Below, piece by piece: positions 43,954 through 54,748 of a stretch of 64,000 nucleotides of DNA. Below the pieces are notes generated by a model, which had not been told where the DNA came from, ran no database searches, and saw only the letters and a list, made by a program, of their open reading frames with translations. The stretch comes from Mixophyes australis (taxonomy: Eukaryota > Chordata > Amphibia > Anura > Limnodynastidae), in assembly GCA_036250195.1 (NCBI GenBank), contig JAVHZZ010000003.1:34502335-34566334 (forward strand), read 5' to 3'. Made by a program: the position numbers and the translations under genes. How positions within the stretch are numbered: the stretch's first letter is position 1; the number at the start of each line of letters is the position of its first letter.

Positions 43954-44346
43954 TACACCGATCATCCACAAGATTAAAACCCCTGATAAGTTAAGTGTGA
44001 ATAACATTGATTATCTCATTACAATGGCAGCTGTCAAGGGGTGGGATATATTAGGCAGCAATTGAACAGTCAGTTCCTGAATTTGATGTATTGGAAGCCG
44101 GAAAAATGGGCAAATGTAAGGATCGGAGTGACTTGGGATGTGCTGGAAATACAAGTCCGAGCCATGGAGGCCCCACCTTACAGGACTTAAAGGATCTGCT
44201 GCTAATGTCTTGGTGCCAGATACCACAGGACACCTTCAGAGGTCTTGTGGAGTCCAGGGCTCGATAGGTCAGAGCTGTTTTGGCGGCACGAGGGGGAACT
44301 ACGCAATTTTAGGCAGGGGGTTTTAAACGTGTGGCTGATCGGTGTA
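43954..44346 (+). mobile_element. Internally deleted Tc1/mariner-like element, 393 bp
   Basis: TA flanks both ends (43952-43953 and 44347-44348). The inverted ends are TACACCGATCATCCACAAG and GTGTGGCTGATCGGTGTA. The start of a transposase frame is kept from ATG 44106 (MGKCKDRSDLG-like), and its last part is kept from about 44172 (LLLMSWCQIPQDTFRGLVES, then VRAVLAARGG), with roughly the central 300 codons deleted and a stop before the end. It lacks all catalytic residues. Confidence 0.88.
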
Positions 44347-44349
44347 TAC

Positions 44350-44766
44350 CGAAATATAGGACAGGTCAAGGTAGCCAGCAGTCGACTGCCTTAGGAATTC
44401 TGCAATGACTAGTTCATCTTTCACTTCTCCACCTCGCATTGTCTCTCTACATTCCAACCATACCAATCTGCCTGTAACTACACAGAAATTCCAGTCATCT
44501 GTGGTGGCTTTAATATTGGTGGCTGTTAATGTTTCTGCCTTACAGCAGCCGCACACACATTCCCCCCACCCCCACCCCCACCCACCAGCTACAATTGTTA
44601 TTCTGCCACCTTATGTATCAAGTGTTCCCCCATCTGTACCTTCTCATTGTATGTGCTTTGGTATTTCTGTTATATATAACTATATTGCCACGTGAATGCC
44701 AATATTAAGTTTGTCTCCATCTGCAAAACCTGCCCCAGGGGTTGTTCTATTTGTCTGCTTTTTAAG
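44350..44766. other. No feature established
   Basis: A 96-codon frame on the plus strand has a His/Pro run (44558-44590) and no recognisable domain. I do not treat it as a gene. Confidence 0.35.
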
Positions 44767-44865
44767 TCATGGAAAACAGCGGCCGCCGTTCTCTGCCTAA
44801 AACCAGGGAAACCGATGGGGATAACCTGAGTGATCAGAAGGAACATCTAATAAATCCTCTCAACA
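44767..44865 (+). other. Candidate coding exon of unknown gene, 99 nt
   Basis: A pyrimidine-rich tract ending CTGCTTTTTAAG precedes 44767, and a good donor, A|GTAAGAATT, follows 44865. Between them an ATG (44769) opens a 32-codon frame beginning MENSGRRSLPKTRE and ending in ...HLINPLN plus one base. The segment has CpG-bearing GCGGCCGCCG, unlike its surroundings. A methionine placed two bases after the acceptor suggests an exon carrying the start codon. I do not recognise the protein and see no partner exon, so chance cannot be excluded. Confidence 0.4.
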
Positions 44866-45016
44866 GTAAGAATTAAAAATGTTTCTTTCCCCAAAACTTC
44901 TTAGCAAGGCTCTAACTGAGCTTTATATTTAATATAATTCTAAGAATGTATTTCTGTTTATATAAAGATGCAGCAGTAGCTATGCCAAATGAGTCCACCT
45001 TTTTTTACTATTATAA

Positions 45017-45211
45017 GGGGCATATTCAATTGTCGGCGGAGATGCCGAGAATCTCGCGCTCCGCGCACTATTACCGTTATTACAGTAATGGTGCGCGGAA
45101 AAAACATTATTACGGTAATTTTCTGGCTGGATTTCAGCTCGCGGCTCCCTGAGCCACAAGCTGAAGTCCAGCTAACTTCTACCGTAAACCCGCGACAATT
45201 GAATATGCCCC
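45017..45211. mobile_element. MITE with GGGGCATATTCAATTG termini (copy 3 of 3)
   Basis: TAA flanks both sides (45014-45016 and 45212-45214). The ends are GGGGCATATTCAATTGTC and GACAATTGAATATGCCCC. The 3-bp TAA duplication fits PIF/Harbinger-type integration. The interior has the ATTACCGTTATTACAGTAAT motif shared with copy 1. Confidence 0.88.
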
Positions 45212-45604
45212 TAAGAGTGAGGTTAACACCTAGTGACTTGTAGAAAGCGAACGTCTAGGGCATTTTGAGACTTCATACATTCCTACTAGAGACCAGGAAA
45301 CAGCTTTTGCAGTAAAGAAGATCTATTCTTCACCATTTCCTTATTCTATGTATCTATTTGTTATCCTGAACTGTTCTACTACATATCCTTTATCTCTGGG
45401 AGTTTACCTTTAATGAACAGGATAGTCTATTATAACTTTGTAATTATTTACTGGGAAGTGTTATGTATCCTCTGTCTCGACTAAATTCATAAACATTACA
45501 CTGTAATTACTGGTGGGGCTGAGATAATGATTCCCCAACACATACCGACCAGAGGAGGAGCTGACATCTCCCATACAGTGACCTTTGTGTCGACTGCTGT
45601 GTTC
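45212..45604. other. No feature recognised
   Basis: Ordinary AT-rich sequence that leads into the tandem arrays. No gene or element is evident. Confidence 0.4.
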
Positions 45605-46960
45605 TCATCATTACCTGTGCTGTGCGCTACCTGTTACTGCGGCACTCTCATTACCTGCGCTGTGCGCTACCTGATACTGCTGCACTTTCATTACCTGCAC
45701 TGTGCGCTACCTGATACTGCTGCACTCTCATTACCTGCGCTGTGCGCTACCTGATAATGCTGCACTCTCATTACCTGTGCTGTGCGCTACCTGATAATGC
45801 TGCACTCTCATTACCTGTGCTGTGCGCTACCTGATACTGCTGCACTTTCATTACCTGCACTGTGCGCTACCTGATACTGCTGCACTCTCATTACCTGCGC
45901 TGTGCGCTACCTGATAATGCTGCACTCTCATTACCTGTGCTGTGCGCTACCTGATAATGCTGCACTCTCATTACCTGTGCTCTGCGCTACCTGATACTGC
46001 TGCACTCTCATTACCTGTGCTGTGCGCTACCTTTTACTGCGGCACTCTTATTACCTGCACTGTGCGCTACCTGATACTGCTGCACTCTCATTACCTGTGC
46101 TGTGCGCTACCTGATACTGCTGCACTCTCATTACCTGTGCTGTGCGCTACCTGATACTGCTGCACTCTCATTACCTGTGCTGTGCGCTACCTGATACTGC
46201 TGCACTCTCATTACCTGTGCTGTGCGCTACCTGCTACGTTCTCATCATTACCTGTGCTGTGCGCTACCTGCTACTGCTGCGTTCTCATTACCTGCGCTGT
46301 GTGCTACCTGCTACTGCTGCATTCTCATCATTACCTGCGCTGTGCGCTACCTGCAACTGCTGCACTCTCATTACCTGTGCTGTGCGCTACCTGCAACTGC
46401 TGCACTCTCATTACCTGTGCTGTGCGCTACCTGATACTGCTGCACTCTTATTACCTGTGCTGTGCGCTACCTGCTACTGCTGCGTTCTCATCATTACCTG
46501 TGCGCTACCTGCTACTGCTGCACTCTCATTACCTGTGCTGTGCGCTACCTGCTACTGCTGCGTTCTCATCATTACCTGTGCTGTGCGCTACCTGCTACTG
46601 CTGCACTCTTATTACCTGTGCTGTGCGCTACCTGCTACTGCTGCGTTCTCATCATTACCTGTGCTGTGCGCTACCTGCTACTGCTGCACTCTCATTACCT
46701 GTGCTGTGCGCTACCTGATACTGCTGCACTCTTATTAACTGCGCTACCTGCTACTGCTGCGTTCTCATCATTACCTGTGCTGTGCGCTACCTGCTACTGC
46801 TGCACTCTCATTACCTGTGCTGTGCGCTACCTGCTACTGCTGCGTTCTCATCATTACCTGTGCTGTGCGTTACCTGCTACTGCTGCGTTCTCATTACCTT
46901 TGCTGTGTGCTACCTACTACTGCAGCATTCTCATTACCTGCGCTATGCCCCTTCGTCAAT
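45605..46960 (+). repeat. 40-bp minisatellite, about 33 copies
   Basis: The unit is ATTACCTGTGCTGTGCGCTA followed by CCTGATACTGCTGCACTCTC. A 43-bp variant with GCGTTCTCATC appears from 46230 on and alternates with the 40-bp form. Because 40 is not a multiple of three and the unit lacks stops in any frame, long reading frames exist in all three plus-strand frames. They have no other coding signature. Confidence 0.95.
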
Positions 46961-46969
46961 GCGCACAGC

Positions 46970-47455
46970 GAGGACCGTACGTGAAGGGGTACAGCAAGGA
47001 CCCTATGTGTGGGGGCACAGCAAGGACCCTATGTGTGGGGGCACAGCAAGGACCCTATGTGTGGGGGCACAGCAAGGACCCTATGTGTGGGGGCACAGCA
47101 AGGACCCTATGTGTGGGGGCACAGCAAGGACCCTATGTGTGGGGGCACAGCAAGGACCCTATGTGTGGGGGCACAGCAAGGACCCTATGTGTGGGAGCAC
47201 AGCAAGGACCCTATATGTGGGGGCACAGCAAGGACCCTATGAGTGGGGGCACAGCAAGGACCCTATGTGTGGGGGCACAGCAAGGACCCTATGTGTGGGG
47301 GCACAGCAAGGACCCTATGTGTGGGGGCACAGCAAGGACCCTATGTGTGGGGGCACAGCGAGGACTCTACGTGTGGGGGCGCATCGAGGACCCTACGTGT
47401 AGGGTCGCATCGAGGACCCTACGTGAAGGAGCACAGCGAGGATCCTACGTGTAGG
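46970..47455 (+). repeat. 26-bp minisatellite, about 18 copies
   Basis: The unit is GTGGGGGCACAGCAAGGACC followed by CTATGT, very uniform to 47350, then diverging (GCGAGGACTCTACGTG). It directly follows the 40-bp array and shares no sequence with it. Confidence 0.95.
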
Positions 47456-47569
47456 GGCACAGCTGAGTGTGAGCAGCAGGGCAGAGTTAGGCTCTGAAAA
47501 CAATGTCGGGTTTAATTCTCAGGGGCAGGGCTGGGTCTACCCGGATAGCGTTAGTGGCTGCCTCTACTG

Positions 47570-48085
47570 TGTGTAGGGGCACAGCGAGGACCCTATGTGT
47601 AGGGGCACAGCGAGGACCCTATGTGTAGGGGCACAGCGAGGACGGACCCTATGTGTAGGGGCACAGCTAGGACAGACCCTATGGGTAGGGGCACAGCTAG
47701 GACGGACCCTATGGGTAGGGGCACAGCTAGGACGCACCCTATGGGTAGGGGCACAGCTAGGACGGACCCTATGGGTAGGGGCACAGCTAGGACGGACCCT
47801 ATGGGTAGGGGCACAGCTAGGACGGACCCTACGTGAAGGGGCACAGCGAGGACCCTATGGGTAGTGGCACACCGAGGACCGTATGTGAAAGGGCATCCAT
47901 GGGTAGGGGCACAGCGAGGACCCTATGTCAAGGGGCACTGTGAGGACCATACGTGAAGGGGCACAGCAAGGACCCTATGTGTAGGGGCACAGCGAGGACC
48001 CTATGTCAAGGGGCACTGTGAGGACCATACGTGAAGGGGCACAGCAAGGACCCTATGTGTAGGGGCACAGCGAGGACCCTCATGC
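47570..48085 (+). repeat. 26- to 30-bp minisatellite related to the previous array
   Basis: The units AGGGGCACAGCTAGGACGGA + CCCTATGGGT (30 bp) and the 26-bp form mix. A four-base GACG insertion distinguishes the longer unit. About 110 bp of non-repeated sequence (47460-47570) separates it from the 26-bp array. Confidence 0.92.
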
Positions 48086-48229
48086 CTGCCCTACTGCTCT
48101 GCTGTCACTAAAGACCCATAAGGAGCACTCAGTGGATTCACATGGAAATCCCATTGGGTCATTGAATTGCTACCAGTCTATTGTCTGACAGTATCTTCAT
48201 TTATTTTCCTGCACTGGTCTCACTGCATT

Positions 48230-49500
48230 GGGCAGCACAGTGGCTCAGTGGTTAGCACCTCTGCCTCACAGCACTGGGGTCATGATTCAATTCCTGACTA
48301 TGGCCTTGTAATGCTTCGGTCCCGCAAGTAGTACCTGTCCCGTTACCCGCATTTCATTTATCTGGAAACTGCCATGTTCCAGCATCATTCATTCAGCTAT
48401 ATTTAGATCTGTGCAGGTGCAAGCCTATTGCACTTCAGGACCTCCTCCCTCTTTTTCATTGGCTAAGCACTTCTGGAGCACTATTTAAACTCCTGGATTC
48501 ACCTGTCTGATGCCTGTTCTTCAAGCTCACTTCCTGTAGCCTGTGGTTCTGGTTCCTGTTCTCCTCGTGGTTTGCCTGTGTTCCAGTCTGCTCTCAGTCT
48601 CCTGCTGTGTTGAACTATTGCTGCTCCAGCACTGCTACTACCATCTCCAGTGTACTTCATCGTGACAGCTTCAGTTCTCTCATCGCTACCACTCCGAGCC
48701 GCTACTACTACTTCTGTGACTCATCGGCTGTTACTACGAGTTACCTTCACCAGGTCAGTTTACTCTCTCTCCTGCTGTGCTGAACTATCGCTGCTCCAGT
48801 ACTTCTATACCATCTCTGATGTACTTCATCGTGACAGCTCCAGTTCTCTAACCGCTATCACTGTGAGCCGCAACTGCCTCGTGACTCATTGGCTGTTCTT
48901 CCTCAGCTACCTCTGCTTTCCCGTGTGTGCTCAACATACTCCAGTGCTGTACTCCCGCTGTTCCAGTATCTCTACCAATCACCATTGGATACACCATTGT
49001 GACAGCCTCTGCTTTTCCTCGTTGTACCACAGAACATCTATTCTCCTTGTGCCTCATTTGTTTCTACCCGTGTTACCTGGCTCCTCCACACCGTTCTTTT
49101 GTTCACCCACTCACAGGACCGTGACCTGCAGGTTTGGTGTCGCTAAATCCAAACCTCCTTACGGGGGTTCCTGGTAAAAACCATCTGCCTGTTAGACTCC
49201 GCGCCTGTGGGTGGGCTGAGCCATGTCCAGCAGAGCATAGGGATCAATTTCCCATAAGCCAACCGTGACAGGCCTTATCTGTGTGAAATTTGTATGTTCT
49301 CCTGTGTTTGTGTGGGTTTCCTCCCACACTCCAAAAACATAGTAGGTTAATTAGCTGCTATTAAATTGACCTTAGTCTCTCTCTCTCTCTCTGTATATTA
49401 GGGAATTTAGACTGTAAGCTCCATTGGGACAGGGACTGATGTGAGTGAGTTCTCTGTACAGCGCTGCGGTATTAGTGGCGCTATATAAATAGCTGATGAT
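48230..49500 (+). mobile_element. tRNA-derived SINE split by a solo LTR
   Basis: The head GGGCAGCACAGTGGCTCAGT to ATGGCCT occupies 48230-48306. After the LTR the body resumes with GGCCTTATCTGTGTG and runs to GCGCTATATAAAT and GATGAT at 49500. The join matches the uninterrupted copies at 27161 and 62652. Confidence 0.92.
48307..49270 (+). mobile_element. Solo LTR with GGCCT target duplication, 964 bp
   Basis: GGCCT is present at 48302-48306 and 49271-49275; an uninterrupted SINE has it once. The LTR is TGTAATGCTTCGG...CCAACCGTGACA, with a CTATTTAAACTCCTGG promoter-like motif (48482). Two near-copies of a TCTCCTGCTGTGYTGAACTA unit of roughly 170 bp lie at 48597-48900. No internal genes remain. 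A Ty3/gypsy-type origin is likely from the LTR form, not proven. Confidence 0.92.
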
Positions 49501-49563
49501 CTCCAAGACAGGTAAGAAGCGGTGCCATTGAATTATATGTAGGTCTCTCCATTCTCCCCTGGG

Positions 49564-49698
49564 CAGGGGCTGGTCCCATACTGGGCTACCTGGGGCCGGG
49601 TCACTGGGCTACCTGCATTTTGTTTCCTTTAAAATGTTCCTAATAGATTGCTGAGCCGAGTCTCGCCCACCACACTAAAATTTCCCAGCCCTCCCCTG
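49564..49698. mobile_element. hAT-type MITE related to the one at 21623
   Basis: The ends CAGGGGCTGGTCCCATACTG and CCCAGCCCTCCCCTG, with TTCCTTTAAAAT and GCTGAG-CCGAGTCTCGC inside, correspond to 21623-21891 with a large internal deletion. The flanks CCCCTGGG and TCTGTGGG agree at only 5 of 8 positions. Confidence 0.6.
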
Positions 49699-50103
49699 TC
49701 TGTGGGACATTCTCCCTGTCTCCCAGAACCCTTTCCTCTCCACCAGCACCCTCACCCTCCCCCTCCCCTGGGATCATGTCTGCTACCCCCCTCCTTCTCT
49801 CTTCTGTTTAAAATTTTAAAATAAGATAAAAAAAAACAATTTATATGGATTTTTTCATTTTGATCCCATGTTTATTTTATTAAAATTAAAAATAAACACT
49901 GAAAAACTTATTTTTGAACTGTAAACTTAGTGGTATGAAGAATTTAGAAGCACAGTGCGGTATGTTGATGCAAAAGTGGAATTCCCAGATCGTATCACCG
50001 AAACCTGAGAAACAGCCTGTTGTACTGGGAAACTCTGCTGCAGCTTCACGTATCTCTACCTCCAACTTTGTTTACTATAAACATTACCTGAAACTATACT
50101 CTT

Positions 50104-50270
50104 GGGTGTAAATGTATCAAGCTGAGAGTTTTCTGGAGAGTTTTCAGATTCTAGTTATCATTTATTTAGTACATTTTACAAACTGACAGCTAGAATCTGA
50201 ATGGTTGCTATAGGCAACATCTCCACTTTTCAAACCTGCCGGAAAACTCTCCGCTTGATACATTTACCCC
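50104..50270. mobile_element. MITE with long inverted termini, 167 bp
   Basis: GGGTGTAAATGTATCAAGC...GAGAGTTTTC at the left pairs with GAAAACTCTCCGCTTGATAC and ATTTACCCC at the right over about 30 bp. It is non-coding. The flanks CTT and TTA leave the target duplication unresolved. Sequence on either side (49699-50103 and 50271-50800) shows no gene; 50275-50460 may be another MITE. Confidence 0.75.
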
Positions 50271-51124
50271 TTAGGCTCTGATTCATCTTCAAACATAATA
50301 TGAACGTAACTTGCGCTTTTAAAACACACACGTAACGCAGACGTGCGGACGACGGTATTTAACTACAAATACACATGGTTAATACTTATGGAGTTGAATA
50401 CAGTAGTGAGTTACGTACTTGCCATTACGTTTTTATTTGCCCTTCTGTTGATTTAGGAGCAATTCCATAACAAAACACATCACATACTTTTCTAACAAAT
50501 ATGTCTCATCATTGCACATTTCCTTAGAAAAAAGTAAAACATACACACAAAGATTTTTTTTTTAATAAACAAACTTTTGATAACCAAATAAATAACACTG
50601 TCAACAGAAACAGAAAATTATATAAAACATTTTTTTTTTATGAAATCTAAATAATTTTGTATAGGTCGTTGCTTTTCTTCTACTTTTATGTACAATTGTG
50701 TGCAGGGGGAATGTTTGTTCTGCACAAAAAAAATATATACAATTAAAAAACTATACTTGAACACCACAACATTATTACATGTTAGAAGCATATGTTTGTA
50801 AATGGTGTAAATTGGTCTCACATTTTTCTAGCTCTGCAGAGTTCAGAGGTGCTACATTCATAGAACTCTCTGAAAAATACATCTTCGTGTGAACACAGTA
50901 CTAGCCAGAGGATTGCATTTTGGAGGCACATACAGATATATTGGGGGGTGGGGGGGTTACTTTATTTAAGGGCAAACACTTATTAGGACCATTAAGTTAG
51001 ACACCTGTAGAATAGAAATTGTCTAGGCCTGGCATATACAGATTTTGCAAAGAAATTATTTCTGAGGCCTAGACTCTTATGCTGAAAAAAAATAATATAC
51101 TACAAGATGATTAAATTAAGATAC

Positions 51125-51310
51125 TTACATCCTTCTTCAGGGACCTGGGGTGAGCTCGCTGCCTCCTCCAGCTGGGGCTCCTCCAGGGGCTATTTTTAGG
51201 GCTCCTCTACAATTATTAGGGGACCCGACCAGTATTCACCCATGGTTCCTCCTTGGGCTCCTCTTTGGGCTCTTCCTGGGGCTCCTCCCTGGACTCCTGT
51301 AGACAGCATT
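51125..51310 (-). pseudogene. Glu/Pro-repeat coding remnant
   Basis: The minus strand reads ESREEPQEEPKEEPKEEPWV and, after stops, a second EEPQLEEAASSPQVPEEG stretch. This acidic repeat resembles linkers in transposon-encoded DNA-binding proteins, but no domain is recognisable. More protein-like sequence (NDLRRRQPQLHEDLRREIAR, about 52250-52310, minus strand) lies beyond the hAT element at 51492, so one decayed gene may have been split by it. Confidence 0.35.
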
Positions 51311-51491
51311 CTGCTCTAAGAAATATGACGCATTATTGTTTTATTACATATTATCTCTCTGCTAGAAAGATAGATATTTAGATCTAATCTTAGGTTTCAA
51401 TGTTAATTATTGAATACCACACATGGAGCATTGGCCAAATACTAACACATCTACACCACTTGCATATGACCATATGACTAATAGGTTAATT

Positions 51492-52049
51492 CATACTTGC
51501 AAACTCTCCCTAAATGTCAGGGAGACTCCCTGAAATAGAGGTGATCTCCCTCACTCCCTGAAGAGTCTGGCATTCTTCCTGATGCTGAGCCAGTACAAGA
51601 CCTCGTTGGCTTCGCCATCTGTGGCATGATGACACAGTTCAGAAATTGTCCATGTATTGATGCCTATGGAGGTGGCCATTTTCATGGAGACCAAGAATTA
51701 ATCAAAGACTAACAGGTATGACAACATGACTTCAGTAATGGAGACAGAAATGTAAAAGACACTTCAGTCTCTAGAGATTCATTAGCTGCCTTTCTTTAAC
51801 GCATAGTTGCCTACTCTCCCGGAATGTCCAGGAGACTCCTCCATTTCTGGGAGACCTCCCGGGCTCCCGGGAGTGCAGGGCAACCTCCCGATTCTCGCCC
51901 CCGCAATAGATAAGTGGTGGGGGTGGGGCTCAATGACACAAATATCACGTCATTGGGGCCAAAATGAGGCGATTCATCAAGCTCCGCCCCCGCTCGCCCA
52001 CCTCCCCCGGGATCTCCCTGAAGCCAACGAGTAAAAGTTGGCAAGCATG
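51492..52049. mobile_element. Non-autonomous hAT element with CATACTTGC ends, 558 bp
   Basis: The flanks GGTTAATT (51484-51491) and GGTTTATT (52050-52057) agree at 7 of 8 positions. The ends are CATACTTGCAAACTCTCCC and AAAAGTTGGCAAGCATG. A second terminus-like CATAGTTGCCTACTCTCCCG lies internally at 51804, so the element looks like two related units joined. The left unit recurs inverted at 1811-2180. Confidence 0.75.
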
Positions 52050-52599
52050 GGTTTATTCAAACTTCAGTATCCTAAAGTGAATTTAATCACTTACTGATAT
52101 TGAAACATCACTATTACATAGCAAAACTTGTCCAATGACTGTTATTACAAGCCACACTACTATACAAAACTTTCTCTTCTTCACACAGATATTACTGCTG
52201 GGGCCATATCAAACTATAATCATATGTATTTATTTCTAATTTGGAGCTTACATCTTGCAATCTCCCTCCTTAGGTCCTCATGGAGCTGCGGTTGCCGCCT
52301 TCTTAGGTCGTTCCAGCAGCCATGTAGGCTACGCGACAGTTATCTCTTTGCAGACCTGTAGGCGGCTGTATTTTCTTCAGACAAATTGGGCTGCTGGAAC
52401 CAAGTAATAGTCCATGACCCTAGTGAGGGCCCCGAGCTCCATTCTGGAGAAACTAGCAAACTGCATGTTTGCAAGTGAATGAGACTTCTCAACATTCCCA
52501 TGTCTGATTGGCTCTCAGCTATCTGTCACGTAAGTCACGGATCACTTCTATACCATATCTAAAATGGTAGATTTCCATTCACATGTCCCTAATGGAGCA

Positions 52600-52760
52600 C
52601 CTGTCATATTCCCTTCAATCACAATAGAGGGCAGTGCCAAGGCAATTAGGGGCTTTCCAACACCTGGGCGTTCACAGACACCAAATGGCGGGAGAATACG
52701 TCTCCGCAGACACTATATAAAGCTGGAGAGGCAATCATTGTGCCTTGTCATTTTGTGATT
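52600..52760 (+). promoter_or_regulatory. Isolated TATA-type promoter-like sequence
   Basis: GACACTATATAAAGCTGG (about 52708-52725) follows AAATGGCGGGAGAATACG. No open frame of note lies downstream. It may be the promoter of a decayed transposon. The rest of 52050-52870 shows no gene. Confidence 0.35.
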
Positions 52761-52869
52761 GAGCCTCCATATTGATATTCAATAGGGAGTTTGGTTCTAT
52801 TGAGCATATTGTAAAATGTCCCGTTCGGAGGAAGAGATGGCTAGGCAAAGCCAATCCCACACCAAACAT

Positions 52870-53400
52870 AGGCAGCCTAATTCAGAGCTGTCTTTCCCAT
52901 TGGGCATGGTGGACAACTGCCTATGGGCCCCGCGCATATAGGGGCCCCATAGCCAGGGCTCTGAAGTAATTACGGAAAAAAAAACACTTACCTTTTTGCG
53001 ATCCCACGTGGCGGCAATACAGCTCCCTCCCTTTTCCCCTGCTCCGTGCTGCGCTCGCACTGAATATTGGGCGTGACGTCATCACGCTCAACATTTTCAG
53101 TGAGGAGGGCACCGAGAGGAGCCACACTGTGACGGACAAGCAAGTGAGGAAGAAAGAAAACAGAAAAGAAAAAAAAGTAAAGAAGAAGGCGATAGAAAGG
53201 TAAGTGAAGGGGGCCAAATAGGAGAACAAGGGGGGGCACAGTATCTGATACAGGGTCAGGGGGAGACCAGAAGAATGATGAAGGGGTAAATAGGAGACTA
53301 ATGAAGGGCACAGTATCTGATACAGGGGCCTTTGTGCTGCTACTCGGGTGATCCGGAGCCTTCTCCGAACAAGCAACGCAGGAATATTTGGCCAGTGGGC
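52870..53400. mobile_element. hAT-like fragment
   Basis: CAGAGCTGTCTTTCCCATTG at about 52879, followed by GGGCCCCGCGCATATAGGGG, looks like a hAT terminus of a family common in amphibians. Two copies of GGCACAGTATCTGATACAGG (53236 and 53308) lie within. A right end was not found. Confidence 0.45.
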
Positions 53401-54748
53401 AAGTGAGTGTGCAAATCAAAATGTGTGCTTTACTTGTGCTTATCACTATTTTGCCTCTTTGTCCCACATCATGCACTGTTAAACATATAACTGCATTGTT
53501 AATGTATGCAACTATGTCTAAACATTTGAAAAGATATACTGGAACGCAAACTGTCAGTTCTTATTTTTTTTCACAATGAACAAATTTTTTAAAAAGGGCC
53601 AGTAAGACCATTTAATACGTCCTCACATGCTAATAAAATACTTTTCTTGCTACTGAGACGCATATGTTCCAGTTTCACCTACCTCTTAAGCAGTCAGCAG
53701 TGTTTAGTGTTTCCTTGGTTTTTTTTGGAGATGAATGGATACAATGGGGTCCACCTGCAATGATCTTCTATAACGTTATTTGCTGAGATGAGTAGTGTCA
53801 GGTGTGCAGGTTAATGGTCAATCATCCCATTAGATTGTGAGAGTGAATGCTGTGTTTGGTCATCATTACAGCCCTGGAGCAGGTGCAAGGTTTACACCTG
53901 AAAACAAGCGTACTTCTGCGTCAAATCATCCTCATCTCCTTGGGAACGCCTGCACTGTACATTGCCTACGTTCATCCGCACCTTCAAATCGTAATAAGTG
54001 TTATTTGCATTTACAGATGGATTGCATATTATGTTTTTGGCGTAAGGTCTGTTTCTGAACTGGGATTCCCATCTGAGCAAGTTCAGCATTGTTGCAGGAT
54101 TTATTTGTTTGCAAAGAATCAGATGGTCGAAAGAAGATTCCAGCAGTGCCATCCTTGATGCCAGTACTTAGGTGAGGAACTAAATGAATTAATGCGGGGT
54201 GTTGGGGGGGGGGGGGGGGGGGGGCATTTATTTAGAATAAAGTTGTTTAATGTATGGTGTATTTGTTTTTTTTATTTCAAGGTGCATCACAGGTGCCAGC
54301 AGGCCCTGGATGCCAGGGCATGCTGGCACTTGTGGTTCCTGATATAATTAGCCTACATCCACTGCCCAGGGGTGTAGGAATAGCCCTAGTGCACATTTTT
54401 TTTCCTGCCCTATCCCTCTTATGCTGACTGGCCTAGGGCTTGTAGGTACTAGGACAGGGGGGCCCCACTCTGCGGGTTTCCCTGCTATAGTGCCACCAGC
54501 CCTGGCTGGCATAGTCTAGTGCCATTACCGGCATCATCAGGGGTTCCCCAAGCTTTTTGTCCCCCGATTTTGCCGATACCATCCTAGGCTGGCAGCAGCA
54601 GAGCTGGTTTTACTTTAGGGGCTTGAGGGGAGCTCTTTTTAAAAATGTATTTATATATTATATATCTATTTTTACGGGCCATACAGCTTAAATTGTATCA
54701 TATGCTTTTAAGCAGACTCTGTATACTACGTAAATTGCATAATAAAAA
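53401..54748. other. No gene recognised
   Basis: A 103-codon plus-strand frame at 53847-54158 has hydrophobic stretches but no start context, splice sites or known motif. A 25-base G run lies at about 54200-54224. GCAGGCCCTGGATGCCAGGG (54299) is a palindromic motif of MITE type. Confidence 0.35.

Noticed and set aside
45605..47455. Open frames of up to 330 codons
   Set aside because: They lie wholly in 40-bp and 26-bp tandem repeats whose units lack stops. All plus-strand registers are open, with no domain or start context.
48650..49177. 175-codon frame
   Set aside because: It lies within the solo LTR 48307-49270 and reflects its pyrimidine-rich repeats.
53847..54158. 103-codon frame with hydrophobic segments
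   Set aside because: It has no recognisable motif and no transcription signals; surrounding sequence looks like MITE debris.
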